Below, piece after piece: positions 6,026-13,777 of a DNA stretch of 14,985 nucleotides (the first letter of the stretch is position 1; every line of letters begins with the position of its first letter). The DNA is from Dehalococcoidia bacterium (GTDB lineage: Bacteria > Chloroflexota > Dehalococcoidia > Dehalococcoidales > RBG-16-60-22). The stretch spans positions 1-14,985 of the forward strand of contig JAUWYU010000022.1 of assembly GCA_030615655.1 (NCBI GenBank). Direction: 5' to 3'. The translations under genes and the position numbers were made by a program. Below the pieces are notes generated by a model that was not told where the DNA came from, did not search any database, and saw only the letters and a list, made by a program, of their open reading frames with translations.

Positions 6026-6937
6026 TTACCGCTTACGGCTATCGCAGGTGAACGAGCACCAGTCGCAATTTTCGTCGCAGGGTTCCACATGAATGGTAAC
6101 ATCGGTGCTGGGGAACCTGTTTTCTATATCTTCCTCAAGGTGGTCGCACATATCGTGGGCTTTTTCGAGGCTGGTGCTCTTCGGCATGACCAGATGAAGG
6201 TCAATATAGCGCTGGCTGCCGGCCTTGCGGGTGCGTAGCGCGTGAAAGTCAACCACTTCTCTACCAAAGTGTTCCGTAACGGCTGACCTGATGATGTTTT
6301 CCTCGTCCTCGGGCAGCTTAACATCAACAAGCCCGCCGAATGAGTTCTTCAAAACGTCGAAAGCTACTTTAAAGATATATATAGCGACCAGTCCGGCCAG
6401 GATGGAGTCGATGATACTGAGGCCGGTAAAGCGCACCACGAGCAGCCCGACGAACACGGCGGCGGCGGAGTAGACATCGGCGGCGATGTTGTGAGCGTTG
6501 GCCTCCAGGGCCATGGAGTCTTCCTGACGCGATACCCTGAGCAGGTAGCGGGACAGGAATATGCTGGCAACGATAGAGACGGCCATCACGGCGATGCCGG
6601 CTTCGGTCATCTCCAGGGCGGCATCGGTCTGTATGCGGCGCACCGCCGAGTAGATTATGGAGCCGCCGGCGAGGAAAATCAGTACCGCCTGCACGATGGC
6701 GGCAATGTTCTCGGCTTTGCCGTGCCCGAAGGGGTGTTCCTCATCGGCCGGCCTGGCAGCGACGCGAATGGCCATAAAGGTGATGACAACGGCAAAAAGG
6801 TCAAGAAAGCTGTCAATCGCCTGCGCCAGAACACTGAGGCTGCCGGTGATGGCGCCTACCGCCACCTTGAGGGCTATCAGGCTGACGACGACTATTATGG
6901 AGAGCTTAACCGCACCGCTTTTGCCGGAAAACATCAT
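6026..6937 (-). CDS. Cation diffusion facilitator metal transporter
   Basis: A 303-residue CDF protein with six predicted membrane segments and a C-terminal cytoplasmic domain. TM2 has the metal-binding D42 and D46 (AIDSFLDL), followed by the HPFGHGKAE loop at about 68-76. In TM5 the usual HxxxD is changed: it reads H149-N150-x3-D154, so the HxxxD position is Asn with His one place earlier. The C-terminal domain ends in a cysteine-rich tail with C287, C291, C294 and C298 (CX3CX2CX3C), not typical of FieF/ZitB. It is expected to export divalent metal (Zn, Fe, Mn or similar) by proton exchange; the metal is unknown. It starts 24 bases after secF with AGGA five bases before the ATG pair, so it probably belongs to the cca-secD-secF operon. 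Confidence 0.92.
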   Translation of the reverse strand: MMFSGKSGAVKLSIIVVVSLIALKVAVGAITGSLSVLAQAIDSFLDLFAVVITFMAIRVAARPADEEHPFGHGKAENIAAIVQAVLIFLAGGSIIYSAVRRIQTDAALEMTEAGIAVMAVSIVASIFLSRYLLRVSRQEDSMALEANAHNIAADVYSAAAVFVGLLVVRFTGLSIIDSILAGLVAIYIFKVAFDVLKNSFGGLVDVKLPEDEENIIRSAVTEHFGREVVDFHALRTRKAGSQRYIDLHLVMPKSTSLEKAHDMCDHLEEDIENRFPSTDVTIHVEPCDENCDWCSFTCDSRKR

Positions 6938-6961
6938 CTGTTCCTGCTTTCAGGTTTTCGC

Positions 6962-7876
6962 TTATGAAGACTTGAGCCACGGAATAAACCTGCCCCACTC
7001 ACCCCTGTCCCACACCACCAGTAGTGACGGCGCAATACAGACGGAGCTGAAGGTACCGGCAATGACACCAATGATAAGAACGACGGCGAAGTTCTGAATG
7101 GTTGCGCCGACAAAGAGGAAGAGCGCCAGGACGACGATTAACGTGGTCAGGCTGGTATTTGCGGAGCGGCTCAGGGTCTCTACCAGGCTGTTATTGACCA
7201 CGGCCTCGAAGTCGGCGCCGATGCCCCTGGTAAGGTTCTCGCGGATTCTGTCGAAGATAACCACGGTGTTGTTCACGCTATAGCCGATAACGGCCAGAAC
7301 ACCGGTAATAAACATGAGGTTAATCTCCCAGCCCAGTATGGCGCCGAGTATGGAGAAAACACCCATGGCAATCAGGGCATCATGCACCAGGGCTACGATA
7401 GCACAGGTCCCGTAGTGGAGTGGCCTGGGCATGCGGCGGAAGGCCCAGGTAACGTAAAAGAGTATGCCGATGGCCGCTATAGCCACGGCAATGGCGGCAT
7501 TCCGTGCTGTCTCTGCGGCCACCTGTGGTGATACCGATGAAAACTGTGCCTCCAAGAGCTGCCCGAACTGAGCCGACAGTGTATTCTCTATCTGTTCCTT
7601 TTCTTCGTCGGTCAATGTGTGGGTGCGGATAAGAAAGAGAGACTCATCTTCTTTAATATTACTCTGAATGGTGGCATCAGTATAACCCAGGTTGTTTAAT
7701 TCCTGTTGAAACCGGTCATGCTCTACCGGCTCGTCGAATCTCAACGTCAGCATGGAGCCGCTACTGAATTCAATGCCTCTGGGCAGGCCGGCGCTTACCA
7801 GGGAAATAATGCCGATGAGGATGACTATCCCGGAAATGCTGAAGAACCAGAACCTTTTACCGATAATATCAAGCAT
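6962..7876 (-). CDS. secF: Protein translocase subunit SecF
   Basis: A 304-residue SecF of normal length. There is one N-terminal membrane helix, a periplasmic or external P1 domain, then five membrane segments. The D1-type signature usually written GIDFxGG reads GIEFSSGS here (about residues 34-41), a conservative variation. The TM4 region has VIGYSVNNTVVIFDRIREN, the conserved segment linked to proton-driven function, followed by the SRSANTSLTT stretch. It works with SecD to pull preproteins through SecYEG after SecA-driven insertion. The start codon shares one base with the secD stop (TAATG), implying translational coupling. Separate secD and secF genes, rather than a fusion, are the common arrangement. 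Confidence 0.95.
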   Translation of the reverse strand: MLDIIGKRFWFFSISGIVILIGIISLVSAGLPRGIEFSSGSMLTLRFDEPVEHDRFQQELNNLGYTDATIQSNIKEDESLFLIRTHTLTDEEKEQIENTLSAQFGQLLEAQFSSVSPQVAAETARNAAIAVAIAAIGILFYVTWAFRRMPRPLHYGTCAIVALVHDALIAMGVFSILGAILGWEINLMFITGVLAVIGYSVNNTVVIFDRIRENLTRGIGADFEAVVNNSLVETLSRSANTSLTTLIVVLALFLFVGATIQNFAVVLIIGVIAGTFSSVCIAPSLLVVWDRGEWGRFIPWLKSS

Positions 7877-9444
7877 TATTTTTTACCTCTATCTACGCTG
7901 AATAAGGCCGTCCTCCTGGACAGAGGGCCGCCGACAAACAGGCGGAGCAGGGTGCGGGTAACCACAATAGCGGTGAACATGCTGACGACAACGCCGATAC
8001 CGAGAGTCGCCGCAAAGCCCTTTACCGGGGCACCGGCGACAAGAACGCTACCCATCCAGTAGAGAATAATGCACACGATAATCGTGGTTATATTGCTATC
8101 TCTGATGGCCGACCAGGCGCGGTTGAAGCCAGCTTCAATGGCGGCGCCAAATGTCCGCCCCATTCTCAGTTCCTCCTTCATCCTCTCAAAGATAAGGATA
8201 TTAGCGTCAACGGCCATGCCGATAGATAAGATGAAGCCGCCCAGTCCGGCCAGAGTGAGGGTAACCGGTATCAGCTTGAATATAGCCAGTACCAGTGTCC
8301 CATAGAAGATTAGAGCCAGGCTGGCCAGGAATCCGGACAGTCGGTAATAGGCAATTATGAACAGCATGACCAGTATGATGCCGATAAGGCCGGCCATCCA
8401 GCTCATCTGAATAAAATCCGCCCCCAGCGTGGCCGATACTTTCTCCTGATAGAGCGGCGGCTGCTTTAACGGCATGGGCAGGGCGCCTGACTTGAGCATG
8501 TTGGCCAGCTCTTCTACTTCCGCATGTTCAAACCTGCCGGAAATAACACCGCTGCCTTCAAATCTCTGGGCTTGTATCTCAGGGTTCGAGAGAAGTGTAT
8601 TGTCCAAGAAAATTCCGATGGCGCGCTCCGGGTCAAATCCACCGCTATCAGGTTTGGGGTAGAGACGCGCGGCAATCTGGTCGAAAATCACGCTCCCTTC
8701 GCTGTTCCATTCAATACTGACCTGGTATCTGGTGATAACCCCGCTCTGGTCAAGGGACGGGTAGGCATCGGATAGTAAATCGCCGGTAAGGGGCGCGCCG
8801 TTATCCTCCCCCCTGGCGACAATCCAGGATAGACTGGCGGCGTATTCTCTTAATTCTTCTTTGTCAACGGGATTTTCGGCCGCATCTGTAAGTATGATGC
8901 TGCCATTCTCAGTGACCAGGAAGCCTACGGTTTTATGTTCTACATTGCCCTCTTCGTCCATCAGGCTTGCGATGAAGATACGGTTGCCGGTCTCCTGCTT
9001 GTCAAAAAACTGGAGCTCGGTTGCATCCAGATAATGGCCGAGGGTGACCGGCTGCCCCACCTGATTAAGTTCAACTTCACGGAACTCAAGGTAACCGGTC
9101 TGTTCCACCAGGCTCTTGGCAGCGTCGATATCAGTGAATCCGGGGAGCTGTACCAGGATGCGGTCATCTCCCATCTGCTGGATTATCGGTTCAACGACGC
9201 CGTACTTATCGATACGTTTTTCAATAGTAGTTACTGCCCGGTTCATATCGGCTCTCTGCTCTTCCCCGGTAGCATTCTCGGTGAAGTCGGCCTGATACAC
9301 CAGGTGCACACCGCCGACAAGGTCAAGGCCGAGGCGCAGTCCCTCCCGGCCGAGTCTCTCAGCGTCTACGGGCAGGATGACCCACAGCGAAAAGCCGAAG
9401 ATTATCAGTATCAGCAGCAGTACTATGGTATTTTTTCTGGTCAT
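7876..9444 (-). CDS. secD: Protein translocase subunit SecD
   Basis: A 522-residue SecD. Residues 1-25 form the first membrane helix, followed by the GLDLVGG signature at 39-45, a large extracytoplasmic P1 domain, and SGRFEHAEVEEL then KSGALPMPL (318-326), the motif before TM2. Five further membrane helices follow, with GMAVDANILIFERMKEE and the AWSAIRDSN segment in the conserved TM4 region. P1 contains a long stretch at about 135-215 between the LEFREV element and the LTG-DLLSDA element that is longer than in short SecD proteins. Its ATG overlaps the stop of the upstream nucleotidyltransferase (ATGA, 4 bases). Role: proton-motive-force-driven late steps of protein export with SecF. Confidence 0.95.
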   Translation of the reverse strand: MTRKNTIVLLLILIIFGFSLWVILPVDAERLGREGLRLGLDLVGGVHLVYQADFTENATGEEQRADMNRAVTTIEKRIDKYGVVEPIIQQMGDDRILVQLPGFTDIDAAKSLVEQTGYLEFREVELNQVGQPVTLGHYLDATELQFFDKQETGNRIFIASLMDEEGNVEHKTVGFLVTENGSIILTDAAENPVDKEELREYAASLSWIVARGEDNGAPLTGDLLSDAYPSLDQSGVITRYQVSIEWNSEGSVIFDQIAARLYPKPDSGGFDPERAIGIFLDNTLLSNPEIQAQRFEGSGVISGRFEHAEVEELANMLKSGALPMPLKQPPLYQEKVSATLGADFIQMSWMAGLIGIILVMLFIIAYYRLSGFLASLALIFYGTLVLAIFKLIPVTLTLAGLGGFILSIGMAVDANILIFERMKEELRMGRTFGAAIEAGFNRAWSAIRDSNITTIIVCIILYWMGSVLVAGAPVKGFAATLGIGVVVSMFTAIVVTRTLLRLFVGGPLSRRTALFSVDRGKK

Positions 9445-10976
9445 TTCTCTTCCTGTGTTGATTCGCTCCGGAGAACCTGAGTCTGGTTGGATAATAAATG
9501 CTTGACATAATCCAGAGCCTGTTGTCGGGTGGTTACTTCCCCGGCGGCCTGCGTTTCCCTCAGCGCTTCCAGAATCTCCCCGACTCCGGGTCCGGGGTTC
9601 AGCCTGAAGATATTAATCAAGTCATGTCCGTCAATCAGTTTGGGTGGTACGGACAGGTTCTCTTCCTCAAGGTGTTTGGTCAGCACGTACTCAACCATGC
9701 GGGTGTGCTCCTGCCATTGAGCGAGGTCCAGGTATGAGCCTCTCGTCGCCAGGTGGTCAGCCAGGCACAGGAAAAGCAGGTCAACCCCCGCCTCACCGGT
9801 ATCTCGAAAGTAGCGGTAAATAGCCCGGCGGGTGGGGAAGTCCTCATGGCTCATCTGGGTGGGCCTGAGGTGGTACCTGACCAGAAGTTCTACCAGCTTA
9901 ATCTCCTTATTGCTGAACCTGAGTCTTTCCAGAATGTCGGCGGCGGCAGCGGCGCCTTCCTGGGGGTGTCCCAGAAAGCGTGCCCGGCCGTCGTCATCGA
10001 TGGTTCTGGTCTGGGGCTTGGCGATATCATGGAGGAGTGCCGACAGTTTGAGCATCGACCTTCGCGTGCTGCCGCTGCTGACCTCCCGGTCGAAGTGCTG
10101 TTTCAGGTCGGCTGACCATGGTACCGTGGATAGAACCTCTTCGCCGGCATGTTCCCAGGTTTCCTCTCTTAAAAGGAACTCGGCGGTCGATACCGTCTGT
10201 ATCGAGTGGTCGAACACATCCCAGACATGCACTGTGGGCTGGTCAACGCCCCTGGCCGGAAGCATCTCCGGTATCAGGGCGGTGAGCACCCCCAGCCTGT
10301 CCAGGTAAGCCAGTCTCGGTCCGGCGCCAGATAGAGCCAGCAGCCGCAGCAGTTCCTCCCTTATTCTTTCGCCGGCGACGCCGGTAATAAGCTGACAGTC
10401 GCGGCGAATGAGCGCCTCGGTATCGCCGTCAATACTGAAGTCAAGTTCCGCGGCAATGCGCACCGCCCGTATCAGGCGGGCGGCATCAGCTTCGAAGGCA
10501 GTCTCGCTGACGGCCCGGACTACCCTGCGTCGCAGGTCGTCTCGTCCGTTAAAGGGGTCTATAAGTCTTTCGGCACTGAGAGTAATTTCAACTCTCTTAT
10601 CGAGTTGAATGGCCATAGCGTCAATGGTAAAGTCGCGCCGGGCCAGGTCATGGTCGATGTCGCCCTGGAGTGTGGTGAAATCAATATACCATTTGTTAGC
10701 GGGCAGGACTACCCGGCCAATGCCGTTTTCTTTATCGAGCGGGATATACCGGCCGCCGAGCACATCGGCTGCCCGGCGGGCGATGGTCAGAGCGTCGGAG
10801 GCGACGGCAATATCAATATCGGCCGTGTCGCGTCCCAGCAGCATATCGCGCACAAAACCGCCGACAAGATATGAAGGGATACCTTCTTCGGCGAGAAATC
10901 GGCTGATACTGGTCAGCAGCCGGGATGCGTCAGGGTTAATGGATAATTCCAAATCTTCCACCGTTTGCGGGTACAT
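9441..10976 (-). CDS. CCA tRNA nucleotidyltransferase with HD domain
   Basis: A 511-residue class II nucleotidyltransferase of the CCA-adding/poly(A) polymerase family. The head domain has LVGGFVRD (37-44), the catalytic DxD at D53 and D55 (ADIDIAV), and RRDFTIDAMA (113-122), whose RRDF is typical of the family. The neck region carries EADAARLIRAVRIAAEL. The middle has an HD phosphohydrolase domain with H316-D317 (LLHDIAKP) and an upstream HVWDVFDHS element. The C-terminus ends with a LIDGHDLINIF-type segment found in CCA enzymes. It probably adds or repairs the tRNA 3' CCA end, with the HD part removing phosphates or nucleotides; a specialised A-adding enzyme cannot be excluded. It is first in the operon, has no clear ribosome binding site, and the promoter suggests a leaderless message. 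Confidence 0.9.
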   Translation of the reverse strand: MYPQTVEDLELSINPDASRLLTSISRFLAEEGIPSYLVGGFVRDMLLGRDTADIDIAVASDALTIARRAADVLGGRYIPLDKENGIGRVVLPANKWYIDFTTLQGDIDHDLARRDFTIDAMAIQLDKRVEITLSAERLIDPFNGRDDLRRRVVRAVSETAFEADAARLIRAVRIAAELDFSIDGDTEALIRRDCQLITGVAGERIREELLRLLALSGAGPRLAYLDRLGVLTALIPEMLPARGVDQPTVHVWDVFDHSIQTVSTAEFLLREETWEHAGEEVLSTVPWSADLKQHFDREVSSGSTRRSMLKLSALLHDIAKPQTRTIDDDGRARFLGHPQEGAAAAADILERLRFSNKEIKLVELLVRYHLRPTQMSHEDFPTRRAIYRYFRDTGEAGVDLLFLCLADHLATRGSYLDLAQWQEHTRMVEYVLTKHLEEENLSVPPKLIDGHDLINIFRLNPGPGVGEILEALRETQAAGEVTTRQQALDYVKHLLSNQTQVLRSESTQEEK

Positions 10977-10983
10977 CTGTTAA

Positions 10984-11012
10984 ACTATACAATCACGAGT
11001 CAAAATTATCAA
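10984..11012 (-). promoter_or_regulatory. Promoter giving a probably leaderless mRNA
   Basis: On the minus strand, TTGATA (11012-11007) is followed after exactly 17 bases by TATAGT (10989-10984). The expected start, about 7 bases further on, falls at or within two bases of the ATG at 10976-10974. No Shine-Dalgarno-like sequence lies between the -10 box and the ATG. This is the best canonical promoter in the window. Confidence 0.7.
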
Positions 11013-11069
11013 GTTTCGCCCGGTGATTCCGGTTCGTTCTGGTTGGTGGCTAGCCCCACAGCACCTTAG

Positions 11070-11226
11070 CCTCACCCCCTGTGTCCCCCTCTCCAAGCAG
11101 TAAGATGGAACAAGCCCCACAGATATGTTGATTGGAGAGGGGGAGAGATTTTAAGGCCCCGATTATATCGGGGCTCTCGCTGCGCACTCCCCGTGGAGTG
11201 TGGTGGGAAAAGCTACGGGATAAGCC
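11070..11226. repeat. Dispersed GC-rich intergenic repeat copy
   Basis: It opens with 'cctcaccccctgtgtccccc', closely matching the openings at about 4591 and 4921, and includes an 8-base hairpin GCCCCGAT-TAT-ATCGGGGC (11156-11174) like those at 4679-4695 and 4978-4994. It ends with 'gggataagc', which also recurs in inverted form near 98. It fills most of the gap between the divergent cca and crotonase transcription units. Bases 11227-11391 hold no gene or strong promoter that I can identify. Confidence 0.65.
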
Positions 11227-11391
11227 TTGGATGCTGCGAGGGTGGAGGGTGGGAAAAGATAGCCAGGGAAGGGGGGTGGGGGTGAGGGAAAACCATTAAC
11301 CAAGTGCAGACAGAACAATCAGCCGTGCAGCTTGACGCTGATATTGAAGTCGGTTTAAGATTAAGCTGTATCTTCAGTGGGAGACGAAGGT

Positions 11392-12135
11392 ATGCCGTAT
11401 ACCACCATTATTTATACAAAGAAGCGCCACGTAGCTCACATAATCCTGAATCGACCAGGTGCCGGCAATGCCGTAAATCAGCAACTGGCACAGGAGCTGG
11501 AGGAGACCTGCGATCAGATAAACCAGGACAACGATATTTACGTGGTGACGCTTACCGGGGCCGGTGATACTTTCTGCAGCGGCAGTGAGTTAGATGCAGA
11601 TTCAGCGAATTGCCGTCCCGCCGATGCTATCGCCGGTATTGACCGCCCGGTTATCGCCGCCGTTAACGGCGATGCCCTGGGGAGGGGTCTGGAGCTGGCC
11701 CTGAGCTGTGATATCAGGCTGGCCGCGGATAAGGCGCGCTTCGGCCTGCCGCAGGTGGCCCAGGGGCATATACCGATGGACGGAGGCACGCAGCGGCTCC
11801 CCCGCATCATCGGGCGGGGCAAAGCCCTGGAGCTGCTCCTGACCGCGGAGACGATAACGGCTAAAGAGGCTCTGGAAACAGGGCTGGTAAGCAAGATAGT
11901 GACTTCGGGGGCGCTGGCGGATGAGGTTAAAGCGCTGGCGGAGACTATTGCCGCCAAGGGGCCCATTGCCCTGCGATACCTCAAGGAGGCGGTCAATAAG
12001 GGCATGGACATGACCCTGGAGCAGGGGCTGCGCCTGGAGGCAGACCTTTACTTCCTGCTGCACACCACGTCTGACCGTACCGAGGGCATTAGAGCCTCCC
12101 GAGCAAAGAGAACCCCGAAATATAAGGGGGAGTGA
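11392..12135 (+). CDS. Enoyl-CoA hydratase/isomerase family protein, E-to-Q variant
   Basis: A 247-residue crotonase-fold protein from ATG 11392, chosen because GGGAG lies 8 bases upstream; an in-frame GTG at 11377 lacks a ribosome binding site. Family marks are LNRPGAGNAV (19-28), FCSGSELD (61-68, oxyanion-hole loop), GDALGRGLELALSCDIRLA (93-111) and GGTQRLPRIIG. The first catalytic Glu of rat enoyl-CoA hydratase (E144) corresponds to E101. The second (E164) corresponds to Q121 in FGLPQV, 20 residues on, a Gln encoded by CAG. Classical water addition needs both, so this may be an isomerase, a hydrolase, another crotonase activity or a weak hydratase. The C-terminus (EGIRASRAKRTPKYKG) is complete. 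The next gene is a second crotonase 10 bases on, suggesting an old tandem duplication in one operon. Confidence 0.88.
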   Translation: MPYTTIIYTKKRHVAHIILNRPGAGNAVNQQLAQELEETCDQINQDNDIYVVTLTGAGDTFCSGSELDADSANCRPADAIAGIDRPVIAAVNGDALGRGLELALSCDIRLAADKARFGLPQVAQGHIPMDGGTQRLPRIIGRGKALELLLTAETITAKEALETGLVSKIVTSGALADEVKALAETIAAKGPIALRYLKEAVNKGMDMTLEQGLRLEADLYFLLHTTSDRTEGIRASRAKRTPKYKGE

Positions 12136-12145
12136 GCGGATAGTT

Positions 12146-12868
12146 GTGAGCGGTTTTGAGGTAATTATCTATCAGAAGCGGGATGGTACCGGCTACGTTA
12201 CCCTGAACCGTCCCGAGGCCCTGAATGCCTATAACCTCAGGATGCGGGACGAGCTTTATGAGGTGCTGGGCGCCATCAAGGACGACCCCGAGGTTGAGGT
12301 TGTCATATTGAAAGGGGCGGGGGAGAAAGCCTTCTGTGCCGGCGCCGACCTGACCGAGTTCCTTACCGCTCCGTCGCCGATAATAGCGCGGCAGGTGCGG
12401 TGGGAGCGGGATATCTGGGGACTTTTCCTGAGTGTTGATAAGCCGCTGATTGCCGCCATGCACGGCTACGTGCTGGGCTCCGGTATAGAAATGGCCCTCT
12501 GCTGTGATATCAGGCTGGCTTCGGAGGACGCCCGATTCGGTCTGCCGGAACCGGGGCTGGGTATAATCCCGGCAGCTGGCGGCAGCCAGACCCTGCCCAG
12601 AACGATAGGCAGGGCCGGGGCGCTGGAACTGCTGATGAGCGGCCGGTGGGTCACGGCCGAGGAGGCTTACCGTCTAAAGCTGGTCAACCGCGTGGTTCCC
12701 CGCGCCGGACTTCTGGCGGAAGCCGAGAGACTTGCCGGGAAAATCAAGACTCATAATCCGCTGGCGGTAAGCTATGCCAAGCAGGCGGTTACCAGGGGGC
12801 TTGACCTCGGTCTGGAGGCGGGGCTGAAGCTTGAAGCCAGGCTTGGCCGTCGCCTGCTGGCTTTGTAA
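12146..12868 (+). CDS. Enoyl-CoA hydratase/isomerase family protein, short C-terminus
   Basis: A 240-residue crotonase starting at GTG 12146, with only a weak ribosome binding site; the 10-base gap to the previous gene favours coupling. Family marks are LNRPEALNAY (20-29), FCAGADL (63-69), GYVLGSGIEMALCCDIRLA (107-125) and GGSQTLPRTIG. Both catalytic glutamates are present: E115 and E135, 20 residues apart as in E144/E164 of rat hydratase. Hydration of trans-2-enoyl-CoA is therefore plausible. The protein stops at LEARLGRRLLAL, lacking the final 20 or so residues with the usual EG...F..KR.P.F pattern that its neighbour has. Neither alternative frame restores that tail, so the truncation looks genuine and could affect oligomer contacts. 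The sirtuin gene begins 19 bases downstream. Confidence 0.88.
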   Translation: MSGFEVIIYQKRDGTGYVTLNRPEALNAYNLRMRDELYEVLGAIKDDPEVEVVILKGAGEKAFCAGADLTEFLTAPSPIIARQVRWERDIWGLFLSVDKPLIAAMHGYVLGSGIEMALCCDIRLASEDARFGLPEPGLGIIPAAGGSQTLPRTIGRAGALELLMSGRWVTAEEAYRLKLVNRVVPRAGLLAEAERLAGKIKTHNPLAVSYAKQAVTRGLDLGLEAGLKLEARLGRRLLAL

Positions 12869-12887
12869 GCGAATAATAGAGGCTGAA

Positions 12888-13673
12888 ATGGACAACCAGG
12901 ACATGGAAGCTCTGGCGGAGAAAGCGGCCGACCTTATTCTCCTGAGCAAGAAGCTCGTCATATTTACCGGTGCCGGCATCAGCACGGAATCGGGGATTCC
13001 GGACTTTCGCAGTCCGGGCGGCATCTGGGAAAGGTTCGACCCGGATGATTTCACCATCGATAAATTCCTCAGCAATCCTGAATCGAGGCGGAAGCAGTGG
13101 GGGATGCTGCGGGAGGGGATACTGACCGATAAGGCGATACCAAATGCGGCCCACGATGCCATCGCCGAACTGGACGGACTGGGTAAACTGGACTGTGTCA
13201 TCACCCAGAATATAGACAATCTGCACCAGAAGGCGGGTGTCCCCGATGATAAGGTCTTCGAGCTCCACGGCAATATGCAGTGGGCGATATGCCTGGAGTG
13301 CGGTCGGCGCTACCCGTTCGGCGAGATTAAGTCCAGGCTGGACAAAGGCGAGGAGATTCCGGACTGTGAAGCGTGTCAGGGCATGCTGAAACCGGATATC
13401 GTCATGTTCGGCGAGCAGCTGCCGATTAGGGTGCTGGAAGATGCAAGCCGCCGTGCCATGGCCTCCGACCTGTTTATCGTCATCGGGTCGACTCTTGTCG
13501 TTTACCCGGCGGCCTACATGCCTATCTATGCCGTAGAATCCGGCGCCAAGCTAGTTATCGTTAACCTCAGCTCTACGCCCATGGACCACCAGGCGGCGGT
13601 CGTCATCAGGGCCAGAGCCGGGGAAACGATGTCAAAGGTGGCACAGAAGGTTAAAGAGAGAATGAGGGGTTAG
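12888..13673 (+). CDS. Sir2 family NAD-dependent protein deacylase
   Basis: A 261-residue sirtuin from ATG 12888, set by AGAGG (12878-12882) five bases upstream. NAD-binding elements are GAGISTESGIPDFRSPGG (28-45), TQNIDNLHQKAG (106-117) and IGSTLVVYPAA (199-209). The catalytic histidine is H127 in FELHGN. The zinc site is C135, C138, C160 and C163. I do not see the Tyr-x-x-Arg pair that marks desuccinylases in the segment after the GAGIS loop (RSPGGIWERFDPDDF), so deacetylation or removal of longer acyl groups is more likely. It removes acyl groups from lysine using NAD+, releasing O-acyl-ADP-ribose and nicotinamide. It sits after two crotonases and before an acyl-CoA synthetase; sirtuins of the CobB type reactivate such synthetases by deacetylating a C-terminal lysine, so that is a likely target. 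Confidence 0.93.
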   Translation: MDNQDMEALAEKAADLILLSKKLVIFTGAGISTESGIPDFRSPGGIWERFDPDDFTIDKFLSNPESRRKQWGMLREGILTDKAIPNAAHDAIAELDGLGKLDCVITQNIDNLHQKAGVPDDKVFELHGNMQWAICLECGRRYPFGEIKSRLDKGEEIPDCEACQGMLKPDIVMFGEQLPIRVLEDASRRAMASDLFIVIGSTLVVYPAAYMPIYAVESGAKLVIVNLSSTPMDHQAAVVIRARAGETMSKVAQKVKERMRG

Positions 13674-13707
13674 TACGGCGTGCTGCTTCCCGGTTTTCGC
13701 TGCAAAA

Positions 13708-13737
13708 TTGATTTTCAAGCGTATTTTGAGTTAGAAT
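13708..13737 (+). promoter_or_regulatory. Putative promoter of acyl-CoA synthetase gene
   Basis: TTGATT (13708-13713) is separated by 18 bases from TAGAAT (13732-13737). The predicted start near 13744 gives a leader of about 34 bases with GGAGG at 13767-13771. The 104-base gap after the sirtuin gene supports an extra start here, so the synthetase could be expressed apart from the crotonase-sirtuin genes. No clear terminator is visible in the gap. Confidence 0.5.
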
Positions 13738-13777
13738 ATTAAACTGGTGACCAATAATTTTGCTTTGGAGGAATAGA

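Noticed and set aside
11156..11174. Intrinsic terminator
   Set aside because: The hairpin is perfect but no T-run follows on either strand, and the same hairpin is a recurring part of the dispersed repeat.
11333..11361. Promoter for the crotonase operon (TTGACG, 17 bases, TTAAGA)
   Set aside because: The -10 box matches poorly, so I did not list it as a feature; the real start remains unknown.
12831..12887. Upstream extension of the sirtuin start into the crotonase gene
   Set aside because: An in-frame ATG exists at 12831, but it lies inside the crotonase coding region without a ribosome binding site; ATG 12888 has AGAGG at the right distance and gives the expected N-terminus.
12820..12890. 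Frameshift hiding the missing C-terminus of the second crotonase
   Set aside because: Translations of the two other frames do not resemble the family's C-terminal pattern.
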